A DNA stretch of 49,194 nt from assembly GCA_021295755.1 (NCBI GenBank), contig JAGWBT010000028.1, positions 4,414 to 53,607 on the forward strand, given 5' to 3'. Origin of the DNA: Candidatus Poribacteria bacterium. Lineage in GTDB: Bacteria > Poribacteria > WGA-4E > PCPOR2b. Shown in pieces: positions 45,580 through 49,194 of this stretch. The notes beneath the pieces are model-generated. The model worked only from the letters and a program-made list of their open reading frames with translations. It searched no databases and was not told the DNA's origin. How positions within the stretch are numbered: the stretch's first letter is position 1; every line of letters starts with the position of its first letter. Position numbers and translations under genes: made by a program.

Positions 45580-45827
45580 CAACCGTACTTCTCCATACGA
45601 TGTTCGTCAAGCCACTGTTGAACTTCTACATCCGACGGTGCTGCTTGGTTTGTTGATAGGAGACCGAGAGCCTTTTCCAAGGTATTGCGTTTAGATCGAG
45701 ATTTTTCTACTTCTTCTAGTACAAGTGTTTTTAGAACATCTTGCACGAGTGAGAAGCGGCTAGCAGGTGGCCAGTCGCGAACAATTTTGATGACTGCCTT
45801 GTAGTTGGTTGGTTCAACGGTTGGCAT
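45579..45827 (-). CDS. Antitoxin-like protein paired with the broken PIN toxin
   Basis: The 82-residue product has a charged helical N-terminus and the C-terminal pattern V-Q-Q-W-L-D-E-H-R-M-E-K-Y-G, found in small antitoxins that precede PIN toxins. The stop overlaps the start of the toxin frame (TGATG), as in intact type II modules. The frame is complete, so the antitoxin seems to have outlived its toxin. It is oriented toward the ABC-F gene, opposite to its plus-strand neighbours. Confidence 0.75.
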   Translation of the reverse strand: MPTVEPTNYKAVIKIVRDWPPASRFSLVQDVLKTLVLEEVEKSRSKRNTLEKALGLLSTNQAAPSDVEVQQWLDEHRMEKYG

Positions 45828-45942
45828 AATTCTTTCCCCTTCAGTCAGATATTAAGGTGGCCACTACTATACCATTTTGACGAACGAATCGTCAATAGCA
45901 AGATTCAACCGGAGCCTCTTCTAGGATAAGGAGACCATAGCT

Positions 45943-46986
45943 TTGACATCAGAATTGTCGTCTATCGACTTTCATAATGAAGCCCTCGTCATTGATTCTC
46001 ACAACGATACGATTGTCGGGCATATCCGTCGGGGAAACGTCAGTATTGCGGATAAGGAGACCCCTGACCGCGTCCGGCACGATGGAACAATTGCATATAT
46101 GCGTGGCCCTCTAGACCGGGTAGCTAGCCAGATGGATATCCAGATCAACCTGCCAAAGATGCGTCAAGGTGGGGTGGACGCTGCCTTTTTTGCCATTGAT
46201 GTGACGCGAGCGTGGAAGAACCATCTTAGCTACGCCCTAGATGCCATCGGCTTTTTTAAGGCGGAGGTCGAGACGCACGCCGATGAAATCATCATCGCGG
46301 AGACAGCGGAAGATATTCGAGAGGCAAAAGCGGCGGGCAAACTTGCTGCAATTTTGGTCATTGAGAACAGTGACGGTGTGGAGCGGAGCCTGAACATCCT
46401 GAAAAGCCTCCACCACTTGGGTGTCCGATCTGTTGGGTTGACCCACGACCCAACCTCATGGGCGGCCGCTGGCAACGCCGAAACAGATAGCGGTGGTGGA
46501 CTCACCCGATTTGGCGTCCAACTGGTGAAAGAGATGAATCGACTGGGGATGCTTGTCGATGTCTCCCACATCAGTGAACGCGGCTTTTGGGATGTGCTGG
46601 AAATTGCCGAACGCCCTGTAATCGCTTCCCACAGCAACTGTAAAGCACTCTGCGGTCATCCGCGCAACCTAACTGACGAACAGATTAAGCGCATTGCCGA
46701 AAACGGCGGGGTCATCGGTGCGACCTTTGTAACGTGGTTCATTGACGACGATGCACCCTCATTTTCCCGTTATATCGATCATATCGATCACATCGTCAAT
46801 CTGGTCGGAGATGACCACGTTGGTATCGGATCTGATTTCGATGGTGGCGGCGAACAACTCAGGGATGCGACAGAGTTTCCGAAAATTACCGAAGCGTTGT
46901 TGGAGCGAGGTTATTCGACGGCATCAATCAGGAAGATTCTAGGCGAAAATCATCTGCGGGCGTTCGCAGAGGCGTGTCCCGGATAA
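45943..46986 (+). CDS. M19-family membrane-type dipeptidase
   Basis: M19 (renal-dipeptidase-like) metallopeptidases hydrolyse dipeptides using two zinc ions. The 347-residue product has the first zinc motif D-S-H-N-D (18-22) and a bridging Glu in V-I-E-N-S-D-G-V. L-T-H-D-P-T, D-V-S-H-I-S-E-R-G-F, I-A-S-H-S-N-C-K-A-L and I-G-S-D-F-D-G-G follow. All are in the usual order. It starts at a TTG with AAGGAG upstream. No signal peptide is seen, so it is likely cytoplasmic. Confidence 0.95.
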   Translation: MTSELSSIDFHNEALVIDSHNDTIVGHIRRGNVSIADKETPDRVRHDGTIAYMRGPLDRVASQMDIQINLPKMRQGGVDAAFFAIDVTRAWKNHLSYALDAIGFFKAEVETHADEIIIAETAEDIREAKAAGKLAAILVIENSDGVERSLNILKSLHHLGVRSVGLTHDPTSWAAAGNAETDSGGGLTRFGVQLVKEMNRLGMLVDVSHISERGFWDVLEIAERPVIASHSNCKALCGHPRNLTDEQIKRIAENGGVIGATFVTWFIDDDAPSFSRYIDHIDHIVNLVGDDHVGIGSDFDGGGEQLRDATEFPKITEALLERGYSTASIRKILGENHLRAFAEACPG

Positions 46987-46997
46987 ATATTGCTCCC

Positions 46998-47762
46998 CTA
47001 CAACTCTCCACGCAGCAACAGACGATCCGTCATTGGCTCACCCTTACCGTTAAGCGTGCCGGTCGGCATATAGTGAATAACCATCGCCCGGCGCCTGCGC
47101 TGTGACCGATTCGGATTGGTCTGGTGCAGCATCAGACAATGATGCACCATTGCGTATCCCGCTTTGAGCGGTATAGGTGCCGCACGATTTTCATCCACGT
47201 CTGCCTGCAGCAACGCAGGAAGTTTCCCCTTCTCTGATACGGCGCGGTCATGATCTGGCGCGCTTTCCAAATGGCTGCCGGGGACGACGTTCATACACCC
47301 ATTCTCTTCATCGGCATCGTCGAGTGCCATCCAGATACTCACGAGGTTCGCCGGCGTACAACGCCAATAGCCGTTGTCCTGATGCCACGGCACTTCGCCA
47401 CCGTGGCGGGCAGGCTTATAGAGGGCTTGATCATGGAACAACTGGATATTAGGACCAATCAAGCTCTCGGCGATGTCCAATAGTGGCTCGTGATAGAGCA
47501 GTTGACGGTACATCTCATCATAGCGCCACATCTCCATGATCTGTAGCATCTCCTCCGAACGGTCTGCGGTTTCGTCCTGCTCCGCCTCACCGACGACGGC
47601 GAGGTTGCGCAACCCCTCACCGCTTGTCCCACGTTTTTTCGCAAACAGCGCATCATAATGCTCGCGCAGCAAATCGAGGTGATTTTCTGCGATGAGGCGA
47701 TGTGGAATTTTGAGATACCCTTTCTCTTGAAACTGTTCAACCTGTTGTGGCGTGAGTTTCAT
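46998..47762 (-). CDS. Phytanoyl-CoA dioxygenase (PhyH) family protein
   Basis: PhyH-type enzymes are Fe(II)/2-oxoglutarate oxygenases. The 254-residue product has the iron motif W-H-Q-D-N-G (His127, Asp129), the distal His213 in M-L-H-Q-T-N-P-N, and the Arg cluster R-S-Q-R-R-R-R that would bind 2-oxoglutarate. V-P-G-S-H-L is also present. The N-terminus Q-F-Q-E-K-G-Y-L matches the family start. AAAGGAG precedes the ATG. The substrate cannot be deduced. It diverges from the small gene at 47860 and converges with the dipeptidase, leaving 11 nt. Confidence 0.92.
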   Translation of the reverse strand: MKLTPQQVEQFQEKGYLKIPHRLIAENHLDLLREHYDALFAKKRGTSGEGLRNLAVVGEAEQDETADRSEEMLQIMEMWRYDEMYRQLLYHEPLLDIAESLIGPNIQLFHDQALYKPARHGGEVPWHQDNGYWRCTPANLVSIWMALDDADEENGCMNVVPGSHLESAPDHDRAVSEKGKLPALLQADVDENRAAPIPLKAGYAMVHHCLMLHQTNPNRSQRRRRAMVIHYMPTGTLNGKGEPMTDRLLLRGEL

Positions 47763-47791
47763 AGGATTCTCCTTTGATATTTCAATTTCGC

Positions 47792-47821
47792 TTTACTCGT
47801 ACTCGCATTTGATGGTATACT
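47792..47821 (+). promoter_or_regulatory. Candidate promoter of the 60-residue gene
   Basis: TTTACT (47792-47797) and TATACT (47816-47821) are 18 nt apart, with the start codon at 47860. The -35 match is modest. Confidence 0.45.
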
Positions 47822-47859
47822 TCGCATACAATAAGGTTTTGATTTCTGACGAGGTCGCT

Positions 47860-48042
47860 ATGAAAACACTAGATGATTACGTCAAAGAATTAAAAACTGA
47901 AGATCTCATCGAATCCGCGCATACAGCCAAAGTGCAAAGCCACGTGCTGCTAGAGGATCAAGGGATTTCTACGCTTGCCCTTGGCAGTACTGAAACTGCT
48001 GTGTCCTCTGCTTCAGGTCGTGCTACTGCTGACGAGAAATAA
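47860..48042 (+). CDS. Small orphan protein
   Basis: The ATG at 47860 has GAGG 5 nt upstream and lies 39 nt downstream of a possible promoter; a longer in-frame start at 47752 would run over that promoter. The 60-residue product is hydrophilic, with an N-terminal helix K-T-L-D-D-Y-V-K-E-L-K-T-E-D and a Ser/Ala/Thr-rich C-terminus. No membrane segment, signal or recognised domain is visible. It stands alone between phyH and the oxidoreductase gene. Confidence 0.55.
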   Translation: MKTLDDYVKELKTEDLIESAHTAKVQSHVLLEDQGISTLALGSTETAVSSASGRATADEK

Positions 48043-48089
48043 TCGTCTCATCTATGAACACTACTTCAACATAGTTCTCCTTCTGAATC

Positions 48090-49073
48090 CTACAGTTTAA
48101 CTGGCTCCCCAATCTCTGCTGACCGCTTCACCGCACGGCAAATCGCCACCGCTTTCATACCCGCTTCACCACTTGCCCGTGGTTCGCTCCCCGTTTGAAT
48201 GCACTCGATAAAATGCTCAATCTCTGCACGAAAAGAATCAAAATCCGGGTAGTTTTCCTCCTGCAAAGTCTCCGGATCATTTCGGAAGGAATAATGCAAA
48301 GTGTCCACGCGGTCGAATCCGCCTGTCACTTCAGCGACGCCGTTTTCGTTAGCGACGTAGAAATCCTCAAAACTGAACCCTCCCATCGAAACCATGCCGG
48401 CATTAACAACCCCAATCGCGCCGCTTTTGAAGCGCAGCGTGAACATCGCACAGTCAATCTGTGGCTTCCGATGTGGTGCAAAGAAGGTCCCGCCCTCGGC
48501 GTAAACTCGTTCGACATCTCCCATCAAAAAGCCGAGAATGTCTGCGGCGTGCACAGCGTTTTCGAGGATAGGTCCACCGCCGTCGTCCTCTGCCCAGAAC
48601 CAATCTTTATTCGACATCCCCGGATGCGGATACCGGTGAACCATGTACTGAATCGGTCCAAATTCACCTTCCGTCAGTTCCTTCAAACGTAGGAGTGGTG
48701 GGATAAATCGTTTCTTATGCCCAATCTGCAAAACGACACCCGCGGACTTGCACACATCGATCATCGCCTGACAGTCCGAAACCGTGCTTGCCATCGGCTT
48801 CTCGCACAGTACGTGGATGCCACGCTCGGCCGCTGCGCGTGTTAAAGCGAGATGAATTTTCGGGGGTGTACAAATGCTGATTGCCGTCAGATCCTCCGTA
48901 TCCAGCATCGCCTCCGCAGAGGTATATCCTTGGACACTGTACTGTGACGCGAAATCGTCTGCAATTTGTGGGACGATGTCACATACGCTGACCAACTCGG
49001 CGTCAGGATTACCCGCCCACCGATCAACATGGGCGCGACCAACGCCCGCTAACCCAATCACTGCAACTTTCAT
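48090..49073 (-). CDS. Gfo/Idh/MocA-family oxidoreductase
   Basis: These NAD(P)-dependent enzymes act on sugars, inositols and related compounds. The 327-residue product has the N-terminal Rossmann fold (V-A-V-I-G-L-A-G-V-G-R-A-H, then I-C-T-P-P) and the hallmark E-K-P-M-A. The C-terminal alpha/beta domain carries H-A-A-D-I-L at the expected catalytic His region. GAGGAG lies 6 nt before the ATG. Substrate is not readable. Together with PhyH and the dipeptidase it suggests a catabolic accessory segment. Confidence 0.95.
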   Translation of the reverse strand: MKVAVIGLAGVGRAHVDRWAGNPDAELVSVCDIVPQIADDFASQYSVQGYTSAEAMLDTEDLTAISICTPPKIHLALTRAAAERGIHVLCEKPMASTVSDCQAMIDVCKSAGVVLQIGHKKRFIPPLLRLKELTEGEFGPIQYMVHRYPHPGMSNKDWFWAEDDGGGPILENAVHAADILGFLMGDVERVYAEGGTFFAPHRKPQIDCAMFTLRFKSGAIGVVNAGMVSMGGFSFEDFYVANENGVAEVTGGFDRVDTLHYSFRNDPETLQEENYPDFDSFRAEIEHFIECIQTGSEPRASGEAGMKAVAICRAVKRSAEIGEPVKL

Positions 49074-49194
49074 ACGGTACTCCTCTAAGTTGCCATTTTT
49101 GCTTTAGCCTGCGTAATCTTTGACCTACTCCCAACCCTCAAGGATTGGGATTCTCGCATTGCTTTGAGAATATCCGTCTCCCGTATAGACACAC
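49074..49194. other. Terminal 121 nt, no feature recognised
   Basis: Besides the ribosome site of the Gfo/Idh/MocA gene at its start, the stretch holds only a short inverted pair (CCCAA near 49132 and TTGGG near 49145). No gene or complete promoter is seen before the window ends. Confidence 0.5.

Overview
The window reads as the replication-origin region of a diderm bacterium with about 48-50% GC, whose genes diverge from oriC. Left of about 21.7 kb nearly every gene is on the minus strand; from 22.1 to 45.2 kb every gene is on the plus strand. The diderm assignment rests on an MlaDEF lipid transporter, several lipobox lipoproteins and a barrel-like outer-membrane protein. Short repeats of the ACGTTTCACG/TTACG type near start codons, discoidin-like lipoproteins, TPR and BNR proteins, a PhyH dioxygenase and a Gfo/Idh/MocA oxidoreductase together suggest a Candidatus Poribacteria-like genome. 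That is inference from gene content; no database was searched.

Left arm (minus strand, read from the origin outwards): rpmH; an AIR-synthase/HypE-like protein; a TPR lipoprotein; ispH; then, on the plus strand, a discoidin-like lipoprotein; the rpsF-ssb-rpsR-rplI-dnaB cluster; mlaE-mlaF-mlaD; radA; a yacL-ispD fusion; ispF; cysS; two more discoidin-like lipoproteins; dprA; and a TPR/DUF3857/transglutaminase lipoprotein that runs off base 1. The order radA-yacL-ispD-ispF-cysS resembles the Bacillus layout. Three MEP isoprenoid-pathway genes (ispD, ispF, ispH) lie in the window.

Origin: three DnaA boxes precede dnaA, and about twelve lie between dnaA and dnaN, followed by a CTA/TTA trinucleotide run and an AT-rich stretch. 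This is a Bacillus-like bipartite origin with a DnaA-trio unwinding element. The replication block dnaA-dnaN-recF-dciA-gyrB-gyrA follows. A cupin gene and a small overlapping two-gene cassette are inserted between gyrB and gyrA.

Right arm: a TPR protein, an M30-like metallopeptidase, a BNR propeller, a collapsed IS605-type tnpB remnant, ftsH-folP, an outer-membrane barrel-like protein, a YigZ/IMPACT protein, a GcvH-like protein that lacks the lipoyl-lysine, and an ABC-F ATPase. The last 4 kb are mixed-strand accessory genes: an antitoxin with a deletion-broken PIN toxin, an M19 dipeptidase, a PhyH-family dioxygenase, a 60-residue orphan and a Gfo/Idh/MocA oxidoreductase.

Most likely to repay a second look: the GcvH-like protein without its lysine, the MCE protein with a beta-rich C-terminal domain, the YacL-IspD fusion, the repeat family that supplies signal-peptide codons, and the oriC architecture. 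No tRNA, rRNA or CRISPR array was seen.
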